A DNA stretch of 64,000 nucleotides, taken from contig JAKSZP010006698.1 in the NCBI GenBank assembly GCA_022478985.1, forward strand, positions 1-64,000, written 5' to 3'. Position 1 is the stretch's first letter, and each line of letters starts with the position of its first letter. The notes under the pieces were generated by a model. It worked only from the letters and a program-made list of their open reading frames with translations. It made no database searches and had not been told where the DNA came from. Positions 10,748 to 21,268 of the stretch are shown in pieces. A program made the position numbers and the translations under genes. This DNA is from Massospora cicadina. Its lineage: Eukaryota; Entomophthoromycota; Entomophthoromycetes; Entomophthorales; Entomophthoraceae.

Positions 10748-13700
10748 TTATTGAATTACGCCTGGGCTCCTAAGAGCCTGAGGCGAGGGAAGGGGAGGAG
10801 GAGGCATCGAGAAAGGGAGGGGGGTTTGCGCGCCAGAGCCGTGCTGCAGTGACAACTGAGCGGGGAGGGTTGGCGACATAGTGCAGACCTTCAGGGCCAT
10901 CTCAAAGTGTACCTGAAAGTGGGTGATCATGTGTGGAAGGGTCCACACCTGCTGGTCAAAGGCAGCACGAAGGAAGGAGTTATGGATGGTCCAGATGGCT
11001 GTGGCATAGGCGAGGACACGGAGTGGTCGGTGGCAACCAGGCAATGTCTGCTCAAACATGAGGTCTTGCACAGGGTGTCCAGACCAGGGCTGAGCATGGA
11101 GGAGCGCGCGGGCCTTTGGCCAAAATGCGGCGACACCTGGACAGGTGAAAAAACGATGGAGGTGGGAGTCAATAGGCTCCACACAGCGGGGGCAGCTTCG
11201 GTGCTGGAAGGTAGGGCCAGTCCGGTCCCCTGTCCTGTATGAACAGTGGAGCACTCTCCATAAGGTGTTGGACACCTTTGCTGACAGGATGGGGTGATAG
11301 ACGTCCTTCCACAATTCCTTAAGGTCAAATCTCACGGAGGGAGGGAGGAGCTCAAGGAGTCTTGGGCGGATGGGAGGACGATCTTGGGGGTTGAGGCGAG
11401 TTGTGACAACTTGTCCATTGTGCACAATTGCATGGCGACGTGGGCTGAGGCCAGGGCCTTCCCTTCTGTATGGGAAGGCATGGTGGATCCGCGCGCCTAC
11501 TCGTTTCAGGGCAAGGAGAGCCTGGTTCCAGTAGGGGGATGAGGATGGTTTTAGGCGATGGCCTGGGTGGTTTGTGAGCCACTCCCCTAATGAGGTCAGA
11601 GATGCTCTAGGAAGAACCAGAGCTGCTGACACTGACTGGCGGAGGGCGGGCGCCCATTGGGGCATGGGGGTCGCGTCCCAGCAGACAATCGGCCATAGGA
11701 ACTTCAGGAAGATTGTGGTGGCGTGGGATCGCGTGTCCAGAAGCCCTAGGCCCCCTTCATTACAGGGTCGGGCAATGGTTGAGAGGGCCATTGGTGGATG
11801 GTTTGAGCCCCAGATCCAACAGCGGAGGAGTACATTGAGCCGCGTATAAAAGGCATCTGTGAATGGGCAGACGTGCGCTAGGAACCAGACTTTGGAGAGG
11901 AGGAACACATTGGCCATCAGAGCTCGACCCTGGGGGTGATGTGCCGCCGGTTCCAGCTGGCAATCCTGGAGTTAACTGCTGCAAGGAGCAAGTCCTCATT
12001 GTCTTTTAGCGCAACTCCTTGTTGGTTGGTGAGAACGCCCAGGTGACGGAAGGTACCGCGCTCAGGTTTAATACCAAATGGTGGGGGAAGGTGGGGGAGC
12101 CGACCTGTACAACTGTTGTCTTGGAGGTGTTGACCATGGCGTTGGACGCCTTGGTGTACCTCTCAATGGTCACAGCAGCGAGGGCAACATCCCCAGGGCA
12201 GCCAAATGCAATGGCAGTGTCATCTGCAAATGCCATGGTGCGTGTGGGGGCTTTACCTGGGACCAGAATCCCTGTTAGCTTGTCCTGTAAGGAGGCCAAG
12301 AGGGGGTCAAGGGTGATGTTAAAAAGGATAGGGCTCAGGGGGTCCCCTTGCCGGAGACCTTGTCCAACTGGTACTGCCACTGTAAAACCCATTGGCGCCA
12401 GAACTCTGGTGTGGAGCTGGTCATAGAGCGATGATATCCAGCGCCTAGCTGCGGGTGGGAGATGGAAGCGGGCCAGGGAAGCATCAATATACTTCCAGGC
12501 TACCCGATCATATGCTTTCTCCATATCCAGAAGAGCCACAAAGCCATTCACCTTACGAGAGTTAGCAGTCAAAGTCACGTGAAGGTCATTATAGTTGTCC
12601 CATAACGACCTCCCCGGAATAAAACCGTACTGGGATGGGGAGAGGCGAGGTGACACCCATTTGGTGATGCGGTTGGCCAGAAGCTTCGTGAAGAGCTTGT
12701 GGTCTGTGTTGATCAACGCTATGGGGCGCCAGTTCGCCAGGTTCTCACGGTCTGACTTCTGTGAATGAGGGTCGTGATTGAGCCTCTGGAGTCGGGGAGG
12801 ACCTCGCCATTCACCAAGAGTGCAGCGAAGAGGTCGCGGAGGGTTCTGGCTATCACTGCAGGTTCCAGAAGGTACACCTCAAAGGGTATTCCATCTGGGC
12901 CTGGGGCTTTAAGCCGTGGGGATTTCAGAAGGGTTTCCATCACCTCCTGGATGGAAATAGGCGCCAGTAGAGCCTCATCAGCCCGTGGGTCAATGGGCGG
13001 CTCTGGAGCCCGCCACAGGATGTCTTGGATGTCCGACGGGTCCACCTGGGTGGCATGGAAGAGGCTGGAGTAGAAGCGGTGTAGTTCCTGCGTGATTTCC
13101 TCCTTATCCGAAGTGGTTGTAGTGCCAATCTTCAGTGCAGTAATATCCTGCGCTGTTGAACGGGCTTTCTGTTTCTGAAAGAAGAAGCGGGTGGGGCGTT
13201 TCCATTGAGCATAGTAACGAGATGTTGTAAAGTTTGCTGCCCGTTCTTCCTGCAGTGTGAGCTCCAAGCGGAGTGCTTCCTGCGCCGCTTCCCAGTCTTC
13301 CAACCATCTGGGAGAGGGCGAAGGCTGGCAGTTTCGCTCTAGATGTCTGATTCTGGCTTCCGCCCTTTTGTCTCTGGTGCGAGCTGCGGTCATCTGGGCT
13401 TTGGCACAGTTTTAAGCAACGCGGGTGATGCCCTCCTTGGTCACCGCCCATCTAGCCTTGTGGTCAAGCAGGTGGGCGGGGGAGGTGAGAGTCTCCCGGA
13501 TGATCATAGACAGCTTCTCCTTAGTGAAGGGGTTGTTGAGAAGAGCTGGGGCAACCCTAGGCCAGAACCTACGCGACGGTCTAAGTGTGGTGGTGAGGAC
13601 AACGGTGAGTGACCTATGATCACTCAGATGGTTGTCACGAGAGATGGGAGAGGAGACGCGGCCAATTAGCAGGGGGCCAATCAGTTCCATATCTATGCGT

Positions 13701-14295
13701 GACGCTGACTGGAAAGCTCCTCCATCATACTGGATCCTAGTCATGCAACCTAGGCCAGACGCGGAGGGTGGAAGCGCATCTATAAAGCCACTCAGGCGAA
13801 GGAAATCCTGGAGGCGACTTGATCCAGGGCGTTCCTTTGCTGCAGGGGGTAAGAGTCACGGACGCGACTTATGGTTGTGTTGAAATCTCCTAAGAGAACT
13901 GTATTCCGTGGGAGATTGAGTTGGAGGAGCTCTTCCAAGAGCCGATTTTGCTCCTGACCTGCATTAGGCAGGTAGATGCTTGCAGCGAAGAAGGAGAAGT
14001 CAGGAGTGGTGAGTTTGGCCAGTATGAGGCGGCCACCTAGATATTGTGAAAAAGAATGGGTTTTAACCCGGGGATTCAAAACAATAAGGGCGGCATGGTT
14101 TGTCCAGAAGGAGTTGCCTCCAAACTGTTCATTCCATGCAGATTGTTCGTGGGGGAGGATATGGGGCTCCTGGACAGCAGCGATGTCAATTTGTGCTGAC
14201 CTGAAGTTTCGGAGGAGGCGGGCTCTCCGCTTAAAGTCCCGCAACCCATTTGCGTTGATGGATTGCAGGGCCAGGGTGCTGCCATGGGGACTTAT
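10748..14295 (-). pseudogene. LINE-A ORF2: endonuclease-reverse transcriptase
   Basis: Order on the minus strand: APE-like endonuclease (14244-13412, with the INANGL motif at its start, catalytic Glu in QEPHI, LLGDFNT, and SDHRSL near the end), RT (13393-12006, with APGPDGIPFEVY, YGFIPGRS, LDMEKAYDRVAW, GQGLRQGDPLSP and the catalytic FADD), then a C-terminal domain (11917-10748) with CPRC-x8-H-x4-C at about 11140-11192. The endonuclease nicks target DNA and the RT copies LINE RNA there. Defects: the start codon equivalent to LINE-B's ATG (38387) reads ATA (14293-14295); a lost C near 13850 shifts the endonuclease frame; a stop after GITRVA near 13412; a 1-nt loss before the RT near 12772; and a further frame break between 12006 and 11917. 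FADD and endonuclease motifs are intact. Confidence 0.9.
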
Positions 14296-14344
14296 AGCTG
14301 TTCCCCTCCATGTCCTGGGGGTTGCCAGCGCTTAAACCTGCTGC

Positions 14345-17015
14345 TGTGAGGCGGCTAGTTTTGAGTCCTTTAGCTTGACTATTAGCTGCAATCCGTGAGG
14401 AGCGTCGAGGGTTCTGAGGGGAAGGAGAGGGTGGGGGGGCGGAGGACCCAGTAAGCCAGCCTAGGATGCTGCCCCGCTCCGTTGCAGGGGAAGGACCTGA
14501 GGGTGCTCAATGGTGACCTCCGCGGTGTCCCCATTTGATGAGTCTGAGTCCATATTCACTTCCTCCAACACTGCAAAGGATCCGCGCGAAATGGACTGTG
14601 GGTTGGGGTAGGACTCTTTGAGGTGGCACTTCTACCGCAGGCCGCGAGTTGCCAGTCCATGCTGGTGGGCATAGCTCCATTGGGAGCTGAGGGTTGATGC
14701 GATAAATCGCTGGTGGGGGTTGGGGGTGCCGCGGAGCCCTGAGTGGGGGTGGCTGACGAGGGGCACCCTGTGGGAGATGCCTTGCGCTTGGTGAGAGAGG
14801 GAGTTGACTCTGGGAGATTGGAGGGGGTGCCCATTGGAAGGGGGGCATGAGCGCGAAGGTATCCCACACCAATAGTGGGGTTAGCTGTTTCAACTGCTAG
14901 GCGTAAGGCCTCAGGGGACAGGTCTTGAACAGGAACCCATTGTGTGGGTTGTGGAATTGCTGCTGCAGCCACGTGGGATCGTTTTTGGCCTGGTTTAGGC
15001 CCCTGGGTGGTGGCTAAGAGGGCTTGTTTTCGAGCTGTGCAGCCACTATACAAGTGTCCAAGGGCGTTACACCATGAACACCGGGGGCGCGCCTGATCAG
15101 GGTCGACAAAAAGATCTCAGGGCATGCCCCAACTACCGCCACACGAGGAATAACCTCAATGTTACGGGATACAGTGGGGGAGGGGATGAATGACGCCCTA
15201 GCAGTGCGAGCTCTTTGAGTGGGAGCATAGTAAGAGGGGACGCTAAAGTCCACTGAAAGAACAGACCCAAACTCCATTAAACCACGATGGAGTGCCAGTT
15301 TAAGAGACTCAGGATCAACAGTCGTTGGTAGGTTGGAAAAAGTAACCCATGAAATTTTCTCCAGGTGAGAGCGTGTGCGGGAGATGCGAAGAGATCCGCG
15401 TGGAATAATGACCTGGAGGGTGGCAGCATGGTCAGCAAGGGCAGCTTCAGTGAAGCCCACATCGATGTAGTGGCCCTCCACTGATTCATGGATGGTGGTG
15501 TTAATAGGGAATGTCTCCGCAATCGCTGCAAAGTATGAGAAGTAATCCTCTGTATAGAATTCAACAGGGTTATGCCCATAATAAAGGCGAATTGCGTGGG
15601 AGAGGGTTGAGCGAGGTAGAGCTTTTTGCGCTCTAGTTTCGGCCCATTTCTTCTTAACATCGGCAATAAACGCCACTTCACGGGGATCAGCTTTGGGTAG
15701 CGTTGGTGCCAGAGGTTTTTGCCACGCCCCAGTGGCTCCTTTGGTCGTTTGTGTTTGCTTTGGGCTGCAATTGCAGGTTGAGTGTGAGCTGGTGGTTTGG
15801 ACAAGTTTGCGGAGTTCCCTTGTTTCTGGAATGTTACAGCAGTTGCTGGCATCATATTAAATTGAGGGGCGGTTTGTTGGGCCTCGCTAAATTGGGGAGG
15901 CCCATCCAGATTGGAATTAACTCCAGCCAGTTGGGAGGAGGGAGATGTTTCATCACCATCCCAATCTATTTGGGTAAATTCATCCAAGTATTTGCTGTGA
16001 TTTCGTGGGCAAAACTCACTGGCTGATTGGTGAATTGGTCGTTTTCAGCATATTGAGATAAAGTGCCGACTTGAGAAGTGCCGATTATGGGGTTTAAATG
16101 GGACGGGTGAGATTGGAACTGGTGTGAAGTTCCAAAATCTGAACCATTTAAATCCCCATTGGGAAGAGTAGATTGTCCCAATTTGGTGCTTAGTGAACCA
16201 GAATGTGCGGCTAATCCAACCTTACATCCGAGGGTTTGGGGGGCCAGGTGATTGTTGGGCCTCGCTAAATTGGGGAGTCCCATCCAGATTGGAATTAACT
16301 CCAGCCAATTGGGAGGAGGGAGATGTTTCATCACCATCCCAATCTATTTGGGTAAATTCAGCCCGAGTGTTTGCTGTGATTTCGTGGGCAAAACTCATTG
16401 GCTGATTAGTGAATTGGTCGTTTTCAGCATATTGCGATAAAGTGCCGACTTGAGAAGTGCCAATTACGGGGTTTAAATGGGACGGGTGAGATTGGAACTG
16501 GTGTGAAGTTCCAAAATCCGAACCATTTGAATCCTCATTGGGAAGAGTAGATTGTCCCAATTTGGTGCTTAGTGAACCAGAATGTGCGGCTAATCCAACC
16601 TTACATCTGAGGATTTGGGGGCCAGGTAGCTGGGTATCGCCCCTCATGGAGGGAGCTAGAAACACGGCATCAGCAATAATAGATGGGGCTGAATTAGCTG
16701 ACACAATGGGGGAGGTGAATGTCTGGATGGGCTGAGTTGCATTCAACTGAGCAGACGCCATTAAAACAGCGTGGGTGATGGCCTCCTTGGTTGGAGGGGG
16801 CCCAGCGGGTTGGTGGGAGGCAGCACACACAGAGCTGTTAGGCGTGCAGGTTGCAGAAGTGCGATCAGGTGAACTGGCGCTAGTTGGAGTAGCTCCAGGT
16901 TGGGGGGTGGTGCCTGCTTTCATGGCTGCTGCTTGAGAGCGGGTGATTCTGGTTGACCCTGAGGTGGGTAACCGAGGGTTGCTTCATTTGGGGGTGGTGC
17001 TGGCTCGTTTGGCAT
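14345..17015 (-). pseudogene. LINE-A ORF1: RNA-binding protein with duplicated N-terminal repeat
   Basis: The start at 17015 (MPNEPAPPP) is supported by LINE-B. The N-terminal part is Ser/Thr/Pro-rich and low complexity, followed by two tandem copies of a 126-residue unit (see 15870-16627), then an RRM-like region (15676-15014; KISWVTFSNLPTTVDPESL, EFGSVLSVDFS) and a CCHC knuckle (CSWCNALGHLYSGC, about 15042-15083), then a Pro/Ser-rich tail. In LINEs ORF1 binds the RNA. Frame breaks: one C fewer near 16990, a private extra C at the unit junction near 16240, a shared 1-nt loss in unit 2 (about 15985), a private loss near 15748, and a shared T5 run between RRM and knuckle (15108-15112). Confidence 0.85.
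15870..16627 (-). repeat. Tandem duplication inside LINE-A ORF1 (2 x 379 bp)
   Basis: The block containing tttggtgcttagtgaaccag occurs at 16182 and again at 16561, a period of 379 bp. The first coding unit reads LRCKVGLAAHSGS through FSEAQQSPGP; the second is nearly the same. LINE-A has one extra C at the junction (6 versus 5), so the ancestral unit is 378 bp, 126 codons. LINE-B has the same duplication. Confidence 0.92.
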
Positions 17016-17157
17016 AGCCTGCGGGTTCTTTTGCGGGGTTTCCCGCCATATTTGCTAATAGTTTTCGTAAATCTCTTTAGTGGAGCTAAATTTCAGGCTG
17101 AATTGATTTTCGAAAAGTGATGCTTAGCAGAAAGAGATCTTCACTATGTGAAGTATT

Positions 17158-17460
17158 GCAAATGAAATTGTCAGAATTCAGGCCCTGGCTTCCAAAAACC
17201 TGTCCACTACAACCAGTAGAGAAACTGCTCAGTTTAATGATAGCATGACCTTATAAAAAACTTCTAACCGGGTGACCTAGTCCTATTCTACCATCATCAT
17301 GCAGGATGTCATGACAATAAATTGGGCACCAACTGGTTAGGGCATTACCAAGTCATACATAGACAGGGCAATGAACACACAATCATAGAGGTTGTTCAGG
17401 GTACAGTCATAAATTGCATACATAGTTGATTTATACATCCGTTTTCCTCCCTTCACCAAG
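17158..17460 (+). pseudogene. Ty3-A integrase, C-terminal part
   Basis: Ty3-A resumes after the LINE-A duplication. The reading is heavily interrupted and I cannot see a GPY/F motif. It ends at a purine-rich tract (acctaaagggaggtg, 17461-17475) that would prime plus-strand synthesis next to the 3' LTR. Confidence 0.55.
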
Positions 17461-17473
17461 ACCTAAAGGGAGG

Positions 17474-18023
17474 TGTTGTGATTCCTACTAAAATGGTATA
17501 CTCAGATGTGTCAGCCGATGGGAATAAATCCCAATCTGACCATTTAGCCCAAACTTCTGTCATAGATAATCTAACAAAGTTTTGATAACTCTCAAAGTTG
17601 GGGATCAACCCTGGCTTATGCTGTCAACTATTGCTCCCTTGGGGCAATATAATTTGGGGTTCAAATCTGATTCATGCGCCAAGTGAAGCCTATTTGACCA
17701 AGAAAGTTAGCCTGCCGCCGTATCATCAATTTGTATGTTATGATAGATCAAAGCTTGGACGGCTTGGTTTTTTATTGAGACACTCCCACAATTTCTTTAT
17801 GTTGTGGCTAATAAGCTAATAAACTTACCTTTTTTTCTCTCCTTTTCTTAAATTTTAGGGTAAAATTTGTAATTTAATTTAGAAGTGCCTCACCAGACGG
17901 AGTATTTGATAAAGACTTCTTGACCAAAGGAGGCGTAAAGGTACTATCCAACACCCTTGAGCTTCAGTTCCTCTGGCTAATATTTATTAATGGATATGTG
18001 TTCAAACACACATGATCCTGGCA
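17474..18023 (+). repeat. 3' LTR of Ty3-A
   Basis: It starts tgttgtgattcctac and ends catgatcctggca, 550 bp. It aligns with 1844-2385. The target duplication tagca follows at 18024-18028. Confidence 0.87.
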
Positions 18024-18028
18024 TAGCA

Positions 18029-19917
18029 CAAGTCGTACTAAACCATATTGATACCTTAAATCATTTACCATTCTGCTTGTGTACTATTAGAAGTTCAAGA
18101 TGGCAATTGTAATTTTAATTGGAAATTAATCATTTGGAGCAACAATGGATGTTAAAAACTCTATGAGTCCTTGGCCATCCGCAGTATACATCATAAAGTT
18201 GAAGAACGAATTAATAAAGTACTAAAAGACTATATGAAACTAAACAATAAAAACAGAAAATATTTTTGTCCCTTACATCATATTGTTAATATGCTATACC
18301 GCTTAGGAGGCGCTTAATACTTGTCAGTTATGTATTTAAATTCTTGCTAGAAGTAGATCAAGCTTTCAAAGTGGAAATGGAAATGTGCGCTATGATTTTG
18401 GCCAAAGGTCTTTAGCAACCCTCTCAAATGACACAGGGCTGGACAGCACCCAGAGACTTCTCAACAAGATATTGACAGCATTTTATAAAATTAAATTTTC
18501 TTGTGTTTTAGTTAATTTTGATGTATAAATGAGTTTAGAACGTTAGCAAGCACCTGAGACATTTTTAAGACTTCTAGCGCCTCATCAAGGGTAACTTGAA
18601 AGTCAGGCATGTAGTGTAACTTCTTCTGGGAATAACTTGAATATCTAAGGTTTGTCATTGACAAGCATGACTAATAGCCCCATGTATAAAAAGGTGAAAA
18701 GATTAAATAAATGACATGGCTAAGAAGCAAGAGTGACATTCAGATATTTCTTGGGATGATCAGCTACTATCATCAGTTCATTGAGAACTATAATATATAT
18801 GTGATCCTTTATTCTAGTCTTCTTAGAAAATTGTGTAAAATTTTTATGGCAAATTATCAGGTAATCTTTGTTAACAAAAGGCTTTGACTCACTTAGGCAC
18901 CAATACTCATGTACCCCAACTTTATTAGGCAGGTCCTTATTGGAAATATACGATTCTATCACTGCCTTTATGTTGTATTATAAAAATTGAGAAAAGAAAG
19001 GCGAGCTTCCTTTAGCTTACTGAAGACTAAAAGAATCTGCATTAATAAAACTACATGGTAACTTTTTTAGAGTGCGCGGCAGTAATTTAATGCATAAATA
19101 ATTCATTGTATATGTAATGGATTGCATTTTAAAGGACTAACTTACCATGCCTCATTTCGCTGGATTAAGATATGAAGAAGCTGGAAGGGCGGCTATCCCA
19201 ATGAGCTTTAAAATGAAAAAGCTTTTATCTTTTAAATTTAGCACCAGTCTGTTATAAAAACTCAAAGCTCCAATTGTCTAACTTGACTGCAATTGTAGCT
19301 TTTGCGACTGATTTGGCTGTAGATATTTAGTAAGATGCTAGTTAAACAATAAAAAACTAGTGGAAATTTAGAACTTCTCAGAGAATTTAAAGAAGAACAC
19401 TAATGATTAAATAGTAACCTCTATAAATTATCACAATTAGCAATATTAAGTAATCCCACTAACAGAACAAAATGATGTTATCATCAGTGTCTACATGGTG
19501 GCAGGGAATGGAAGTTTTTAGAAAATTTTTTGAGAAGTTAAAACAGAATAACATTGATAAATCTATATTTGATACATGAGCCCCACAGCTGTTGTAAGGA
19601 TGGCAAGCCAAAACCCCTTTACAGTAAAACTAAATCCTTATTAAATGATAAACCATATATCTGTCACAAGTAAATATTAAATTTGCAGGCACTTTTCACT
19701 ATATCTAAGGTAAATGAAAACTATCGTTCCAATGATCACCTCATTGGGTGTGTGGAGACTAAAGAAATCGGAGATATAGGCGCTATGATAAAGGCTAAAG
19801 TTTTATAGAATATTGTCTATTGGAATAAATGTCCGCTGTTTTTCTCCACAGATAATGGCTAACTCTACTTTCAAACTATATCTATAACTTAAAGATTTTA
19901 AAGTATATGAGGGGCAA
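18029..19917 (+). pseudogene. Ty3-E: very old plus-strand Ty3 pol remnant (RT to integrase)
   Basis: Plus-strand fragments in shifting frames keep recognisable Ty3 Pol order: an RT entry segment (SPWPSAVYIIKLK, about 18165-18205), the RT palm region (KIKFSCVLVNFD, near 18490-18525, with the second catalytic Asp lost), LGMISYYHQFIEN (about 18750-18790), an RNase H tail (EGRLSQ near 19180-19200), and an integrase TDNG (about 19848-19856) preceded by CPLFFS. Stops are dense. It ends at a purine-rich tract (gaggggcaa, 19910-19917). It is the host of the Ty3-A insertion and is older than it. Confidence 0.6.
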
Positions 19918-21268
19918 TGTCAACGCCCTATCACCCCATGACCAGCAGCACTATTAGAAGATTAGATAGTAACTAATAAGTATTCTACGTAATTTAATTA
20001 CTTCCATGACATCCAGTTAAAACATCTTGCCCTCTGTATTTTGCGCATACTATCTGACTGATTATCTGTTCTCTAGACTGTAAGCTAAAGTTTCTAATGA
20101 AGCTCAAAAATCTTTACTTTAGTAAATTGGGTGAAGAAGTTGAAGAAGTGATAAACTGACTACTTTTATTTTATTTAAAAAATTTATATTTATAGGGCGA
20201 GCTGAGACATGTCACTTGAGATGACCTTCGTGGTTATCTAAAAATCAATCATTCAATTTATTTTATATCAACTGCTCAGTTGAGGCCCACATTGTTCTCC
20301 ATCAGCGAAAACCTCATGATTGCTCTGGTTAGATTATCCTTTTTGTGGAACAAAAAGCTGAGGTGCCAATCCAGAAGGCATCTCCATTGGTTCATGTATG
20401 CGTGATAATTACTGATTAAATTTTCCAAGTGAGCCTTTGGTGTAAGTTCCAATCAATAGGCCTTGATAGTTGTGATCACTGACTTCTAATGTTTGCTAGC
20501 ATAGTTTGCTAATGGGGATAAGGTCTGATCCCCAAACATAATAGAGAAGTATAAGTGAAGTTGCTGATCCTTTGGCTACACTGGCATCTTAATATGAACA
20601 GCACTATTAAAGAGACCTAAACTGGATATACACAGTTGGGTTTCTCCCCTAAGGAGCAATAGAACATATTGATGGCTTTTTTTGATCTGAGGTGTTCACC
20701 ACAATATTATGGTAACAAGAGTGAGGGTTCTCAAAAATAAGATGATTTAAAATTATTGCAGTTTCATTGATTTTGAGTTTTCTCATTTAAGGATATAAAC
20801 GAGTAGAAGACAAACGTGAATTTTATATAACCTTTATAAGGAATATCTATATAGGGCATATTTTTGCCACCAAGAACCTTGTGGGGTTTAGGGTTGTTAA
20901 GCAAGATCTAAGGCTTTCCGTAATCTCTCAATAATCTTTAATAAACTCTTCTGAACGTGGTGAAACAAGGGGCCATATGATTTTTGCGCATTCAAAATTT
21001 ATTAGATTTTATCCAATTTGAATTGTTCGATTTTGACAATTTTCTCCTATTTAGAGCCCCAAAATTTATTACGCCTGCATTTAAATCCCTCAGATTGTTT
21101 GTTTTTAAGATTGCTACGGCCAAAGTTTTTTATTGAGGCCTTAATATCCTTAAAGGGTTATTGAGGCGATGTGGTGATGCAATGTAGCCTTAATCTTCAT
21201 TATATTTGGCTCATCACTTTTATAAAAAATTATGAGATTTTTAATTTTTATTATATTAAATCCCAACA
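19918..21268 (-). repeat. Left LTR of Ty3-O (approximate)
   Basis: It ends aaatcccaaca at 21268, directly before a pyrimidine-rich tract (atgctcccttcaag), the reverse complement of a polypurine tract; Ty3-B has the same arrangement. The body matches 34430-34850 in segments. The left limit is uncertain by tens of bases. Confidence 0.5.

Larger units (their letters stand above)
10701..17140 (-). mobile_element. LINE-A: near full-length non-LTR retrotransposon
   Basis: The element reads right to left and ends with the 3' terminus ccatctagtactaaaaaa (10701-10720 on the opposite strand). A perfect 17-bp duplication, tcactatgtgaagtatt, flanks it at 10684-10700 and 17141-17157. It encodes ORF1 (RRM-like region and CCHC knuckle) and ORF2 (APE-type endonuclease, RT, C-terminal zinc finger). 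It is visibly richer in G+C than the Ty3 sequence around it and nearly identical to LINE-B. I see no RNase H domain after the RT. The family looks L1/Tad-like; I cannot place its clade more closely. Frameshifts in both ORFs make this copy defective. Confidence 0.93.
1844..18023 (+). mobile_element. Ty3-A: full-length, broken Ty3/Gypsy element with two nested insertions
   Basis: The two LTRs (1844-2385 and 17474-18023) flank a gag-protease-RT-RNase H-integrase order on the plus strand, the Ty3/Gypsy order. The 5-bp target duplication tagca is present at 1839-1843 and 18024-18028. Inside lie a non-autonomous LTR element (4358-7023, in gag) and LINE-A (10701-17140, in integrase). Without these the element would be about 7 kb, normal for the family. 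Stops and frameshifts occur throughout and the RT active site is destroyed, so it is dead. Its closest relatives here are Ty3-B and the older Ty3-O; all three carry a Gly-X-Y tract in Gag. Confidence 0.88.

Noticed and set aside
12019..12426. Long plus-strand open frame opposite LINE-A RT
   Set aside because: It is the GC-rich antisense shadow of ORF2; no motif and no separate conservation. The same applies to 10907-11242, 11294-11542, 12765-13073 and 13976-14335, and to the minus-strand frames over LINE-B (for example 40081-40608, 38303-38707).
18215..18235. Possible third micro-LINE tail (agtactaaaag)
   Set aside because: It lacks catct upstream and has no A run beyond four and no flanking duplication.
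19911..19920. gaggggcaa followed by tgtcaacgcc as the definite 3' LTR start of the plus-strand remnant
   Set aside because: The same LTR-like block is better explained as the 3' LTR of the minus-strand Ty3-O because of the pyrimidine tract at 21269; the conflict cannot be settled by eye, so it is kept as approximate only.
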